Of a DNA stretch of 35,437 bases, positions 26,628-34,274 are shown one piece after another; the stretch's first letter is position 1, and every line of letters starts with the position of its first letter. The position numbers and the translations under genes are program-made. This DNA comes from Oscillospiraceae bacterium (GTDB lineage: Bacteria > Bacillota > Clostridia > Oscillospirales > Oscillospiraceae), in assembly GCA_015068425.1 (NCBI GenBank), contig SVKK01000018.1, forward strand, positions 1 to 35,437. Reading direction: 5' to 3'. Under the pieces are notes generated by a model, which did not search any database, was not told where the DNA came from, and was given only the letters and a program-made list of their open reading frames with translations.

Positions 26628-27569
26628 ATGCGTTACATACTGAAAAAGGCAGGCGTGATGATAGTCACCCTCCTTATCATTTCTCTGCTGGCCTTTCTGG
26701 CCTTTGAGATAATCCCCGCCGACCCGGTGGACACCATATTGGGTACGGACTACACTGAGGAGCGGGCGGAAGCTCTTCGGGAGGAGCTGGGGCTGAATGT
26801 GCCCCTGCCTCAGCGCTATCTGAATTGGCTGAAGGGCTTTTTCATCGGGGATCTGGGCATAAGCTACGGCTACAGAATTTCCGTCAATGAGCTTTTGGAG
26901 GGCAAGGTTTTTGTAACGGCCTGCCTTTCCGCAATAGCCTTTGTGCTTGTTATAATAATTTCCATTCCTGTGGGCATCTTCCTTGCCCGCTTCCGCGGCG
27001 GAATAATCGACCGTGTGTTCTCTGTGCTTAATCAGATAACTATGTCCGTTCCGCCATTTTTCATCGGCATACTCTTCACAAGCATTTTCGGCCTCGCCAT
27101 GAAGCTTTTCATAGTTGGCGATTTCGTAAGCTTTGATGAAGATCCCTCAAAATTTTTCGTGTATCTCTTTTTCGCCGCCCTTGCCATAGCTCTCCCCAAG
27201 AGCGCCATGACGGTGAAGCTGCTGCGCAGCAGCATTATAAACGAAATGGGCGAGGACTATGTCCGCACCGCCCGTGCCAGAGGCAACACAAGCTCCGGCA
27301 TACTCTGGCGCCATGTACTTAGAAATTCCATGCTCCCCGTTATAACCTTCCTTGCCGTAACCTTGGCGGATATTGTTGCGGGCAGCATTATTATAGAGCA
27401 GGTTTTCACTATTCCCGGAATAGGCAGAATGCTCATTATGAGCATAGGCAACCGTGATTATCCCGTGGTGCTTTCCATTATTATGCTGATAAGCGCCCTG
27501 GTTCTTTTTGTAAACTTCCTTGCGGATGTGGTTTATCAGTATATCGACCCCCGCATCCGCCTGCAGTAG
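26628..27569 (+). CDS. ABC transporter permease, DppB/NikB type
   Basis: This 313-residue inner-membrane permease forms half of the channel. The first helix (about 7-27) is followed by the extracytoplasmic stretch containing DPVDTILGTDYTEERAEAL and LGLNVPLPQRYLNWLKG, typical of DppB proteins; five further helices follow. The EAA-type cytoplasmic loop is at DYVRTARARGNTSSGILWRH, and FTIPGIGRML is conserved. ATG 26628 is used because AAGGAGG (26615-26621) abuts the earlier ATG 26622. Its partner permease lies 2.9 kb downstream. Confidence 0.92.
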   Translation: MRYILKKAGVMIVTLLIISLLAFLAFEIIPADPVDTILGTDYTEERAEALREELGLNVPLPQRYLNWLKGFFIGDLGISYGYRISVNELLEGKVFVTACLSAIAFVLVIIISIPVGIFLARFRGGIIDRVFSVLNQITMSVPPFFIGILFTSIFGLAMKLFIVGDFVSFDEDPSKFFVYLFFAALAIALPKSAMTVKLLRSSIINEMGEDYVRTARARGNTSSGILWRHVLRNSMLPVITFLAVTLADIVAGSIIIEQVFTIPGIGRMLIMSIGNRDYPVVLSIIMLISALVLFVNFLADVVYQYIDPRIRLQ

Positions 27570-27612
27570 AGGACATTTGCCCTCTCGCCCACCACCCTAA
27601 AGCCTTCACTTG

Positions 27613-27697
27613 TAGGGAACGGTCTTGACCGTTCCGCAATGTTCCGCACCTTGTGTAAAGGGAGGTGCCGAACGAATGTGAGGCGGAGGGATTGTTG
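27613..27697 (+). repeat. GTAGGG palindrome and REP-E unit
   Basis: GTAGGGAACGGTCTTGACCG plus TTCC (27613-27635) is the opposite-strand form of the palindrome at 161 and 17717. A degraded REP-E unit follows to about 27697 (AAAGGGAGGTGCCGAACG, GAGGCGGAGGGATT). Confidence 0.65.
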
Positions 27698-27930
27698 CCT
27701 CCGGCGGCCATATTCTTTTCGTATGTCCGAAAAGAATATGGAAAGAAAAGTCCACCAAAGAGGGGCAGAGAAAGCCCCTCTTTGGAAACACCCTCGGTGC
27801 GGAAATAGACAAAATATTGGCGCCACATAATCAGAACCTAAAACTTAGCGTGCAGGCCTCGTTTTCCGCTCGGGACGCTGCTGCGTAGAGGCGCCTGCTC
27901 GGCGCCACGAGGATTACACCTCGTACCCTT
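27698..27930 (+). repeat. D-F composite element, copy 4
   Basis: Hairpin 1 (27708-27741) keeps both 14-bp arms with a new loop TATGTC. Hairpin 2 is CCAAAGAGGGGC-AGAGAAA-GCCCCTCTTTGG. The F half has GGCGCC-TGCTC-GGCGCC and ACGAGG-ATTACA-CCTCGT. It lies between codirectional permease and serine dehydratase genes; no gene is seen in 27570-27998. Confidence 0.8.
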
Positions 27931-27931
27931 T

Positions 27932-27957
27932 GTAGGGGCGGACCGATGTGTCCGCCC
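27932..27957 (+). repeat. GTAGGG hairpin
   Basis: GTAGGGGCGGACCGATGTGT plus CCGCCC, a paired variant of the copy at 24386. Confidence 0.7.
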
Positions 27958-27998
27958 GCCACGCGATTTGAATTCTTCTCAACAAGGAGTTTATAACT

Positions 27999-29195
27999 AT
28001 GAAATCTCTCCGTGAACTTTATAAAATAGGCCGCGGTCCCTCCTCCTCCCATACTATGGGACCGGACAGAGCCTGCCGTCTTTTCCTGGAGGAAAACCCC
28101 GAAGCCGATTCCTTCAAGGTTGTCCTCTTCGGTTCTCTTGCCCGCACCGGCCTTGGCCACTGCACGGACAGAGCTGTGCTGGATGTGCTGGGAGAAAAGC
28201 GCACCGAGCTTGTGTTCGACACCACCCCTCAAGACTTCGTTCACCCCAACACTATGGAGCTTTATGCCTATAAAGCCGGTGAGGAAGTTGCAAAAATGCG
28301 TGTTCTCAGCGTTGGCGGAGGTGCCATTGAGATTGAAGGCAGACCCAGCGTGGAGGGCGAGGATGTATATCCCGAAAACTCCTTTGCTGAGATCGCGGGC
28401 TTCTGCCGCAGCAACGGCATACGCATCAGCGACTATGTGGAACTGCGGGAAGGGCCCGAGATTTGGGACTATCTCCACAAGGTGTGGAATACTATGGTTG
28501 CCGCCATCAATCAGGGATTGAGAGAGACAGGCACCCTCCACGGCGGTCTGGGCGTTGAGCGCAAGGCTCAGCACCTTTTCAACAAGCGCCATATTGATGA
28601 ATCCCACGCAACAAGGGAGGACAGAATGGTCTGCGCCTTCGCCTTTGCCGTGGCTGAGCATAATGCGGACGCGGGCGTAATCGCAACCGCCCCCACCTGC
28701 GGCGCCTGCGGCGTTGTGCCTGCGGCTCTGCGCTATATGCAGCTGGAAAAAGGCTTCTCCGATGAGGAGATAGTCCGCGCCCTTGCCGTTGGCGGAGTTA
28801 TCGGAAATCTTGTTAAGGAAAATGCCTCCATCTCCGGCGCCGAATGCGGCTGTCAGGCGGAGATAGGCACAGCCTGCTCCATGTGCGCCGCCGCCCTTGC
28901 GGAGCTTCACGAGATGGGCATAGGACAGATAGAATATGCCGCTGAGGTGGCTATGGAGCATCATCTGGGTCTCACCTGCGACCCCATCAAGGGTCTTGTT
29001 CAGATTCCCTGCATCGAGCGCAACGCCGTTGCCGCTATCCGCGCAATAAACGCTCTGCGCCTTGCCAACTTCCTGGCCTCCACCCGCCGCATCAGCTTCG
29101 ATATGGTGGTGGAGACCATGTATGAAACGGGACGGGATCTCCACCGCCGCTACAGAGAGACCAGCCAGGGCGGTCTCGCCAAGCTCTATATGTGA
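27999..29195 (+). CDS. sdaA: L-serine ammonia-lyase (L-serine dehydratase), single chain
   Basis: The enzyme converts L-serine to pyruvate and ammonia using a 4Fe-4S cluster instead of PLP. The 398-residue chain joins both domains: the N-terminal beta-type part has GPSSSHTMGP (13-22) and GHCTDRAVLD, and the C-terminal alpha-type part has APTCGACGVVPAALR and GCQAEIGTACSMCAA, supplying the cluster cysteines, then MEHHLGLTCDPIKGLVQIPC. AAGGAG precedes ATG. It sits inside a split ABC transporter cluster, directly after a D-F repeat. Pyruvate from serine fits a peptide or amino-acid fermenting lifestyle. Confidence 0.95.
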   Translation: MKSLRELYKIGRGPSSSHTMGPDRACRLFLEENPEADSFKVVLFGSLARTGLGHCTDRAVLDVLGEKRTELVFDTTPQDFVHPNTMELYAYKAGEEVAKMRVLSVGGGAIEIEGRPSVEGEDVYPENSFAEIAGFCRSNGIRISDYVELREGPEIWDYLHKVWNTMVAAINQGLRETGTLHGGLGVERKAQHLFNKRHIDESHATREDRMVCAFAFAVAEHNADAGVIATAPTCGACGVVPAALRYMQLEKGFSDEEIVRALAVGGVIGNLVKENASISGAECGCQAEIGTACSMCAAALAELHEMGIGQIEYAAEVAMEHHLGLTCDPIKGLVQIPCIERNAVAAIRAINALRLANFLASTRRISFDMVVETMYETGRDLHRRYRETSQGGLAKLYM

Positions 29196-29213
29196 TAAAT
29201 CCCGCCTCGCCGC

Positions 29214-29275
29214 GGCAAAGCCTTCCTCTCAAGGGGAAGGTGGCATTTGCGGAGCAAATGACGGATGAGGTGTTT
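29214..29275 (+). repeat. REP-E unit between sdaA and the CDF gene
   Basis: Stem 1 is CCTTCC/GGAAGG-like, stem 2 CATTTGC-GGA-GCAAATG (29244-29260), tail ACGGATGAGGTGTTTA. It fills most of the 98-bp intergenic gap. Confidence 0.8.
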
Positions 29276-29293
29276 ACTAACAAGGAGAAAATT

Positions 29294-30460
29294 ATGCTTA
29301 AGCTTTTGGCAAAACTTTTCATTGCTGACAGAGAAAACTATAAATCGCCCGCCGTGCGCACCCGCTACGGGCTTCTTTGCTCTGCCTTGGGAATTGGGTT
29401 GAATGTTCTGCTTTTCATAGGAAAATATATTGCGGGAGTTCTCAGCGGCTCTGTTGCCATAGCTGCGGACGCGGTGAACAACCTTTCCGATGCGGGTAGC
29501 TCCCTCATAAGCCTTTTTGGCTTCCGCCTTGCCTCCAAAAAGCCGGATCCGGACCACCCCTTCGGTCACGGCAGAATTGAATATCTCTCCGGCCTTGCCG
29601 TAAGCGTTCTCATAATCCTTATGGGCGTGGAGCTGGGCAAAAGCTCCGTGGAAAAGATAATCTCCCCGGAAGCCGTCACCGCGAGTTGGCTCAGCATAGC
29701 CATACTGCTTGCATCCATCGCCGTGAAGGTCTATATGTGGTTTTATAACCGCTCGGTGGGCAAAAAGATAAACTCCGCCGCAATGCTGGCAACGGCAACG
29801 GACAGCCTTTCCGACACTGTGTCCACCGCGGTTGTTCTTGTAAGTATGCTCATAGCCCGCTTTACGGGCGTGAACATCGATGCCTATGTGGGCGTTCTGG
29901 TGGCTATTTTCATCCTCCGCGCGGGCTATCTTGCGGCGAAGGACACCATTGCACCTCTTTTGGGCAAGGCTCCCGAAAAGGAGCTTGTGGAGGAAATTGA
30001 AAAAATCGTTTTAAGCACTCCTGAGGTCTGCGGCATACACGACCTTATCGTCCACGACTATGGTCCCGGCCGTGTTATAGTCTCCCTCCACGCGGAGGTG
30101 GACGGCAGCGGAGATATATATGAGCTCCACGATGCCATAGATAATCTGGAACGCAAGCTTCAGCGGGAGATAGGCTGCATAGCCGTTGTACATATGGACC
30201 CCATCGACCTGCGTGATGAGGTGACGGCAAAGGCGAGAGTGGCCGTTGCCGAGATGGTGAAGGGTATAGATGAGCGCATTACCATCCATGATTTCCGGGT
30301 AGTGCCGGGAACCACCCACACAAACTATATTTTCGATGCGGTTTTGCCCGCAAACTTTAAGCTTTCCGATGAAGAAGCGGAGAAATTAATCGAAGCGGAG
30401 ATAGAGCGCCGCTTCCCCAAGTGCTACGGAGTTGTGAATATAGACAGAGACTTCACCTGA
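29294..30460 (+). CDS. Cation diffusion facilitator (CDF) metal exporter
   Basis: CDF proteins export divalent metals (Zn, Mn, Fe, Co or Ni) in exchange for protons. The 388-residue protein has six membrane helices in the N-terminal 200 residues. Helix 2 has ADAVNNLSDAGSS (metal-site Asp59 and Asp66), then PDHPFGHGRIEYLSGL, and helix 5 has TATDSLSDTVST. A cytoplasmic ferredoxin-like domain follows (VHDYGPGRVIVSLHAEVD), with an extra C-terminal region of about 90 residues. ATG 29294 is used because AAGGAG lies just upstream; the longer frame reads through the REP-E repeat. The metal cannot be assigned. Confidence 0.92.
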   Translation: MLKLLAKLFIADRENYKSPAVRTRYGLLCSALGIGLNVLLFIGKYIAGVLSGSVAIAADAVNNLSDAGSSLISLFGFRLASKKPDPDHPFGHGRIEYLSGLAVSVLIILMGVELGKSSVEKIISPEAVTASWLSIAILLASIAVKVYMWFYNRSVGKKINSAAMLATATDSLSDTVSTAVVLVSMLIARFTGVNIDAYVGVLVAIFILRAGYLAAKDTIAPLLGKAPEKELVEEIEKIVLSTPEVCGIHDLIVHDYGPGRVIVSLHAEVDGSGDIYELHDAIDNLERKLQREIGCIAVVHMDPIDLRDEVTAKARVAVAEMVKGIDERITIHDFRVVPGTTHTNYIFDAVLPANFKLSDEEAEKLIEAEIERRFPKCYGVVNIDRDFT

Positions 30461-30501
30461 ACCTCCAAAGCCTCCCATTTCCCATAAGAAAGGACCCACT
30501 C

Positions 30502-31308
30502 ATGAAAAAACGCCGGAATTACAACTTAATATTCGGCTGCGCAATCACCGCTTTTATGATTGCGCTTATTGTGCTGGGCTTTTTCTGGACCCCCTACAGC
30601 CCCACCGCTATGGATGCTTCCGCCCGCAGCGATGGTCCCAGCCTGCAGCATATTCTGGGCACGGATAACTTCGGGCGGGATATTTTTTCCCGAGTGCTGG
30701 AGGGTGCGGGCACGACCCTTATCATTGCCGCTTCCACCGTGGCAATCGGTCTTGTGCTGGGAATTTTCATAGGCGCCTTTACGGGCTATTACGGCGGTTG
30801 GGTGGACGAAGTGCTTATGCGTATAAGCGATGTTATAACCGCCTTCCCCAGTGTTTTGATGGCCATGGTGCTTATAAGCCTTCTGGGCACGGGTAAATAC
30901 AATATAATAATTGCCCTGAGCATTTTGTTTATCCCCTCCTTCGCCCGCGTTGTGCGAAGCGAGTTTGCAAAACAGAAGCAGCTGGACTATGTCCGTGCCG
31001 CGAAGCTGATGGGAGCGAATGATCTGCGGATAATGTTTGTCCATATCCTGCCCAATGTTATTCCCGTTTTGCTCAGCGCCGTTGCCATCGGATTTAATAA
31101 TGCCGTTCTGGCGGAGGCCAGCATGAGCTTTTTGGGTATAGGCGTTCAGCCGCCTGACCCCAGTCTGGGTCGCATGCTCAGCGAAAGCCAGAGCTTTCTC
31201 TCCGATGCCCCCTGGTATCCTCTCAGCTCCGGCATAACCATAGTGCTTCTTATTCTGGGCTTTGGCCTCATCTCTGATGGACTGGGAGGTGGCAAGGGCG
31301 ATGCTTGA
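30502..31308 (+). CDS. ABC transporter permease, DppC/NikC type
   Basis: This 268-residue membrane protein is the second channel half. The first helix (about 8-28) is followed by the conserved HILGTDNFGRDIFSRVLEGA of DppC/NikC proteins, then five helices. The EAA loop is DYVRAAKLMGANDLRIMFVH, and ASMSFLGIGVQPPDPSLGRM is diagnostic. ATG 30502 follows AAAGGA and lies 41 bp past the CDF stop. The ATPase gene overlaps its end. Confidence 0.93.
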   Translation: MKKRRNYNLIFGCAITAFMIALIVLGFFWTPYSPTAMDASARSDGPSLQHILGTDNFGRDIFSRVLEGAGTTLIIAASTVAIGLVLGIFIGAFTGYYGGWVDEVLMRISDVITAFPSVLMAMVLISLLGTGKYNIIIALSILFIPSFARVVRSEFAKQKQLDYVRAAKLMGANDLRIMFVHILPNVIPVLLSAVAIGFNNAVLAEASMSFLGIGVQPPDPSLGRMLSESQSFLSDAPWYPLSSGITIVLLILGFGLISDGLGGGKGDA

Positions 31309-32086
31309 TATTAAAAATCTTTCTATTGAATTCACGGGACGCAACGCAGCCGAGGCCGTTCACGGCATAGACCTCCATATGGAGGAGGGAGAAACTCTGG
31401 GTATCGTTGGCGAAAGCGGAAGCGGCAAAACCGTAACCGCCCTCTCTCTTGCGGGTCTTCTGCGGGGCGATGTGCGCATATCCGGCGAGATTAATTTCCG
31501 GGGCAGAGATCTTCTGAAGCTTTCCCCCTCGGAGCTTCGTCAGGTGCAGGGCAAGGAAATCGGCATGATTTTTCAGGAGCCTATGACCAGCCTCAACCCC
31601 CTTATGCGGGTTGGAGAGCAAATTGAGGAGGTTCTCCGCATCCATTCGGATGTGCCTGCAAAGCGGAGGAAGGAGCTGGCTCTGGAGCTTATGGGAAAGG
31701 TGGGCTTGCCCGACCCTGAGCTTATCTACAAAAAATACCCCCACCAGCTTTCCGGCGGTCAGCGCCAGAGAGCCATGATAGCCTCCGCCGTCATAATAGA
31801 CCCCAAGCTGCTCATTGCCGATGAGCCCACCACCGCCCTTGATGTGACGGTGCAGACTCAGATAATCCAGCTGCTGAAGCGGGTCAACAAAAACAGGGGC
31901 GTGGGAATTCTCTTCATAAGCCACGATCTGAATGTGGTGCGCAAGCTCTGCAGCCGCGTTGCCGTTATGCATAAGGGAGTCATAGTGGAGCAGGGGCCCA
32001 CGGAGCAGATTTTCAATAATCCTCAGGAAGAGTATACAAAAAAGCTTATTGCCGCCATACCAAAGCGGGAGAAAAGGAAAGACTGA
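31301..32086 (+). CDS. ABC transporter ATPase, DppD/NikD type
   Basis: This 261-residue cytoplasmic ATPase has Walker A GESGSGKT (37-44), Q-loop [11 protein letters not shown], signature LSGGQRQR, Walker [13 protein letters not shown] and switch His in FISHDLNVV. The short C-terminus, lacking most of the oligopeptide-type extension, is nearer NikD in length. ATG 31301 overlaps the permease stop and has GGGAGG upstream. Confidence 0.94.
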   Translation: MLDIKNLSIEFTGRNAAEAVHGIDLHMEEGETLGIVGESGSGKTVTALSLAGLLRGDVRISGEINFRGRDLLKLSPSELRQVQGKEIGMIFQEPMTSLNPLMRVGEQIEEVLRIHSDVPAKRRKELALELMGKVGLPDPELIYKKYPHQLSGGQRQRAMIASAVIIDPKLLIADEPTTALDVTVQTQIIQLLKRVNKNRGVGILFISHDLNVVRKLCSRVAVMHKGVIVEQGPTEQIFNNPQEEYTKKLIAAIPKREKRKD

Positions 32087-32811
32087 TGGCAGAAAAAGTC
32101 CTTGAAGTCAATAATGTGAGCGTTGAATATTCCGCAGGGGGAGTTTTAACCCGCGGAAAAATCCAGCACGCCGTTAAGAATGTAAGCTTTCGGGTGGAAA
32201 AGGGCGAGATTTTGGGTCTCGTTGGGGAGAGCGGCTGCGGAAAATCCAGTCTCAGCAAGGCAATTTTGGGAATGATACCCTATACCGGGGAAATTATCCA
32301 CCATACCCCCCGTCCCCAGATGGTTTTTCAGGATCCCTACGGCAGTCTCAACCCCTCCAAAACCATCGGCTGGATAGTGGAGGAGCCTCTGCGCCTTTAC
32401 GGAAAGTACGATAAGGCGGAGCGCCGCCGCCGTGTGCTGGAGATGCTGGAGAGAGTGGGTCTTGGAGGAGACTTTGCCAAGCGCTATCCCCGGGAGCTTT
32501 CCGGCGGTCAGCGCCAGAGGGTGAGCATAGCCGCCGCTCTTATACGCCGTCCCCGTTTCATCATCGCAGATGAGCCAGTCAGCGCCCTGGATGTCACCAT
32601 TCAGGCCCAGATACTGGAGCTTTTGCGTGAAGTGCACAGGGAAAAGGAGCTGAGCTATCTTTTCATCAGCCATGATTTGAATGTTATCTATCAGCTTTGT
32701 GACCGGGTCATGGTCATGAAAGACGGCGAGATAATCGAGCAGGGCACAGTGGACGAAATTTTCGATAATCCCAAAGAGAAATATACAAAAAAGCTCCTTG
32801 AGAGTATGTAA
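32086..32811 (+). CDS. ABC transporter ATPase, DppF/NikE type
   Basis: The 241-residue partner ATPase has Walker A GESGCGKS (47-54), Q-loop [14 protein letters not shown], signature [12 protein letters not shown], Walker [13 protein letters not shown] and [10 protein letters not shown]. It lacks the C-terminal oligopeptide domain of typical DppF and is similar in size to NikE. Its ATG shares one base with the DppD stop (TGATG). It is the last transporter gene, followed by a terminator. Confidence 0.94.
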   Translation: MAEKVLEVNNVSVEYSAGGVLTRGKIQHAVKNVSFRVEKGEILGLVGESGCGKSSLSKAILGMIPYTGEIIHHTPRPQMVFQDPYGSLNPSKTIGWIVEEPLRLYGKYDKAERRRRVLEMLERVGLGGDFAKRYPRELSGGQRQRVSIAAALIRRPRFIIADEPVSALDVTIQAQILELLREVHREKELSYLFISHDLNVIYQLCDRVMVMKDGEIIEQGTVDEIFDNPKEKYTKKLLESM

Positions 32812-32819
32812 AAAAATTC

Positions 32820-32850
32820 AAAAGCCGCCCCTGTCGGGGGCGGCTTTTGT
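32820..32850 (+). terminator. Terminator of the transporter operon
   Basis: AAAAGCCGCCCC/GGGGCGGCTTTT (32820-32831 with 32837-32848) is a perfect 12-bp stem with a 5-nt loop, right after the last ATPase gene. Confidence 0.9.
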
Positions 32851-32913
32851 CCGTTAAATGGGACAGGCTCCTTTGTAGAATAAAGACAGAAAAAAGGTAA
32901 AGGAGCAAAGAAA

Positions 32914-33015
32914 ATGAGAGGATACTATACTCAGGCAGGCTATTGGGGATTTTATGAGGGACGCTATATGCTCTTCGCCAGCGAGGAGGATTTCAGAGAA
33001 TTCGCGGAAGATTGA
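32914..33015 (+). CDS. 33-residue small protein
   Basis: A short ORF has a strong ribosome site (AAAGGAG, 8 nt spacing) and ATG at 32914. The peptide begins MRGYYTQAGYWGFYEGRYML and ends in an acidic run with EEDFREFAED. It is rich in Tyr, Gly and Glu, with no signal peptide or membrane helix. A possible -10 TAGAAT lies at 32876-32881. It is flanked by the transporter terminator and, two bases after its stop, by the queT promoter, so it is a free-standing unit. I recall similar tiny GYxGxxxGxYxLF proteins in clostridia but cannot verify that; function is unknown. Confidence 0.6.
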   Translation: MRGYYTQAGYWGFYEGRYMLFASEEDFREFAED

Positions 33016-33016
33016 G

Positions 33017-33046
33017 TTGACATTTCCGCTTAATATGTGCTAAAAT
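33017..33046 (+). promoter_or_regulatory. Promoter of the riboswitch-queT unit
   Basis: Perfect TTGACA (33017-33022), 18-bp spacer, TAAAAT (33041-33046). Transcription should begin near 33052, at the first base of the riboswitch. Confidence 0.82.
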
Positions 33047-33050
33047 CGCA

Positions 33051-33120
33051 CAGCAACGAATACGGCAGGTTTCCACGACCCTGCCCGCGCACATAGGCGC
33101 GAACAAAAAATGGACTAAGG
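33051..33120 (+). ncRNA. Probable preQ1-III riboswitch aptamer
   Basis: The leader begins CAGCAACGAATACGG and folds GGCAGG/CCTGCC around TTTCCACGAC, then CGCG/CGCG around CACATAGG, followed by an A-rich strand and TGGACTAAGG able to pair back as a pseudoknot. This layout, its place before queT and the clostridial host fit the preQ1-III class described from Faecalibacterium-type bacteria. Class assignment is from memory of the consensus. Confidence 0.7.
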
Positions 33121-33150
33121 GCGGTTTTTGCCCGAAGATAAGAGCTTTGC

Positions 33151-33186
33151 GCCTCCGTTTTTTGTTATCAAAAAATGGAGGCTTTT
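33151..33186 (+). promoter_or_regulatory. Expression-platform hairpin masking the queT ribosome site
   Basis: GCCTCCGTTTTTTG (33151-33164) pairs with CAAAAAATGGAGGC (33169-33182), one G-U, then TTTTATTT. The GGAGG of the only queT ribosome site lies in the 3' arm, so the hairpin would block translation and might also terminate transcription. Confidence 0.72.
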
Positions 33187-33190
33187 ATTT

Positions 33191-33730
33191 ATGAAAAACA
33201 AAAATTCCGTGCACAGGCTGGCATTTTCCGCACTGGTGGCGGCCATATATGCCGCCCTCACGATGGCTCTGGGCTTTATGAGCTATAGCGGAATACAGTT
33301 TCGTGTGGCGGAGGCGCTGTGCGTGCTGACCTTTTTCTTCCCATCAACGGCATGGGGACTTTTCGCCGGCTGCATAATCGCAAATCTTCTCAGCCCAGCC
33401 GGACCTCTGGATGTGGTTTTCGGCTCTCTGGCAACTCTGCTCTGCGCTCTCAGCGCAGCGGCATTGGGCAGAAGCGGAAATTTCAGAAGCTGGTGGCGCT
33501 GCATTTTGGTCTGCGCCGCGCCGGTGGTGTTCAACGCCCTTATCGTGGGCGCTGTGCTGGCATATATGGGCATAAGCGCCGGAGACAGCGCACCCTTTGT
33601 CCTGCTTTGGGGCTTTTACGGAGCTCAGGTGGGTATCGGAGAAGCGCTTGTGATGTTCACTCTGGGTCTCGCCCTCATCCGCTATCTGCCCAAGATGAAA
33701 TTCTATGAAAGAATAAGGGAAAAGATGTAA
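33191..33730 (+). CDS. queT: Queuosine precursor transporter QueT
   Basis: QueT is the membrane substrate-specific subunit of an ECF-type transporter for queuosine precursors such as preQ1 or preQ0. The 179-residue protein has five to six membrane helices. Family features include the N-terminal LAFSALVAAIYAALTMAL, then IQFRVAEALCVLTFF and CIIANLLSPAGPLDVVFGSL. ATG 33191 is preferred because GGAGG lies 9 nt upstream; the longer frame would start within the riboswitch platform. ECF energising subunits are not in the window. Confidence 0.93.
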   Translation: MKNKNSVHRLAFSALVAAIYAALTMALGFMSYSGIQFRVAEALCVLTFFFPSTAWGLFAGCIIANLLSPAGPLDVVFGSLATLLCALSAAALGRSGNFRSWWRCILVCAAPVVFNALIVGAVLAYMGISAGDSAPFVLLWGFYGAQVGIGEALVMFTLGLALIRYLPKMKFYERIREKM

Positions 33731-33732
33731 AG

Positions 33733-33765
33733 AAAAAGCGGGTCGGTATTCCGGCCCGCTTTTTT
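33733..33765 (+). terminator. Terminator of queT
   Basis: AAAAAGCGGGTCGG pairs with CCGGCCCGCTTTTT (one G-U) around TATT and runs into TTTTTT. Confidence 0.88.
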
Positions 33766-33834
33766 CACTCACCGCAAAGGCTTCCTTTGGGGGGGAAGCC
33801 TTTGCGGGAGCTTGGATTTACTCCTGCCATCAAA

Positions 33835-33956
33835 GCCTCCCTCTGACGAGGGAGGTGGATTTTGCCGCAGGCAAAAGACGGAGGGAGAGATACGCCGCAG
33901 CTTGTTTCTCTCCCCCAGTCTGCTATGCAGACAGCCCCCTCGTCAGAGGGGGCCTT
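33835..33956. repeat. BIME-like head-to-head REP-E pair, copy 3
   Basis: The left unit has CCTCCCTC-TGAC-GAGGGAGG, stem 2 TTTTGCC-GCA-GGCAAAA (33860-33876) and ACGGAGGGAGAGATA. The inverted right unit ends CCCCCTCGTCAGAGGGGGCC with stem 2 TCTGC-TAT-GCAGA. Before it (33770-33830) lies a remnant with CTTCC/GGAAG pairing. The 544-bp gap between queT and proS holds only repeats and terminators. Confidence 0.82.
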
Positions 33957-34002
33957 AAGCATTTGCGGTGCTGAGGTCATCGCGCCCTACGATGGGTGCG
34001 CA

Positions 34003-34170
34003 ATTAAAGGCTTCCCTTGGGGGAAGCTGTAGCGTCAGCTGACTGATGAGGGAAAACGGCGGGAGCAAGCCCCCGCCCTACGGGGAGTCCTTTGCCGTGG
34101 TGCCTGTAGGGAACGGTCTTGACCGTTCCGCTTTGCGGCGTGTGTAGGGGCCCTTTGCCCCTACACACGC
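34003..34170 (+). repeat. REP-E unit and GTAGGG hairpins
   Basis: A REP-E variant at 34003-34055 has GCTTCCC/GGGAAGC, AGCTG-TAGCGT-CAGCT and TGACTGATGAGGG. The palindrome GGAACGGTCTTGACCGTTCC is at 34110-34129. GTGTAGGGGC-CCTTT-GCCCCTACAC forms a 10-bp hairpin at 34142-34166. Confidence 0.72.
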
Positions 34171-34220
34171 CCCCGCTGCTCAATTGTCTGACTCAGCAGC
34201 AAAGTTCTTTGACAGGCTGC

Positions 34221-34255
34221 AAAAAAAGCCGACTGCTTTTGCAGTCGGCTTTTTA
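34221..34255 (-). terminator. Terminator of proS
   Basis: AAAAAGCCGACTGC pairs with GCAGTCGGCTTTTT around TTTT, 19 bp after the proS stop; on the minus strand it ends in seven T. Confidence 0.9.
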
Positions 34256-34274
34256 TATTGCTTATCCCTGAGGC

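Noticed and set aside
17866-27828. Recurring minus-strand ORFs with residues such as LVDFSFHILFGH
   Set aside because: They arise only from the D repeat hairpins, shift frame between copies and have no start signals; they are repeat artefacts, not a protein family.
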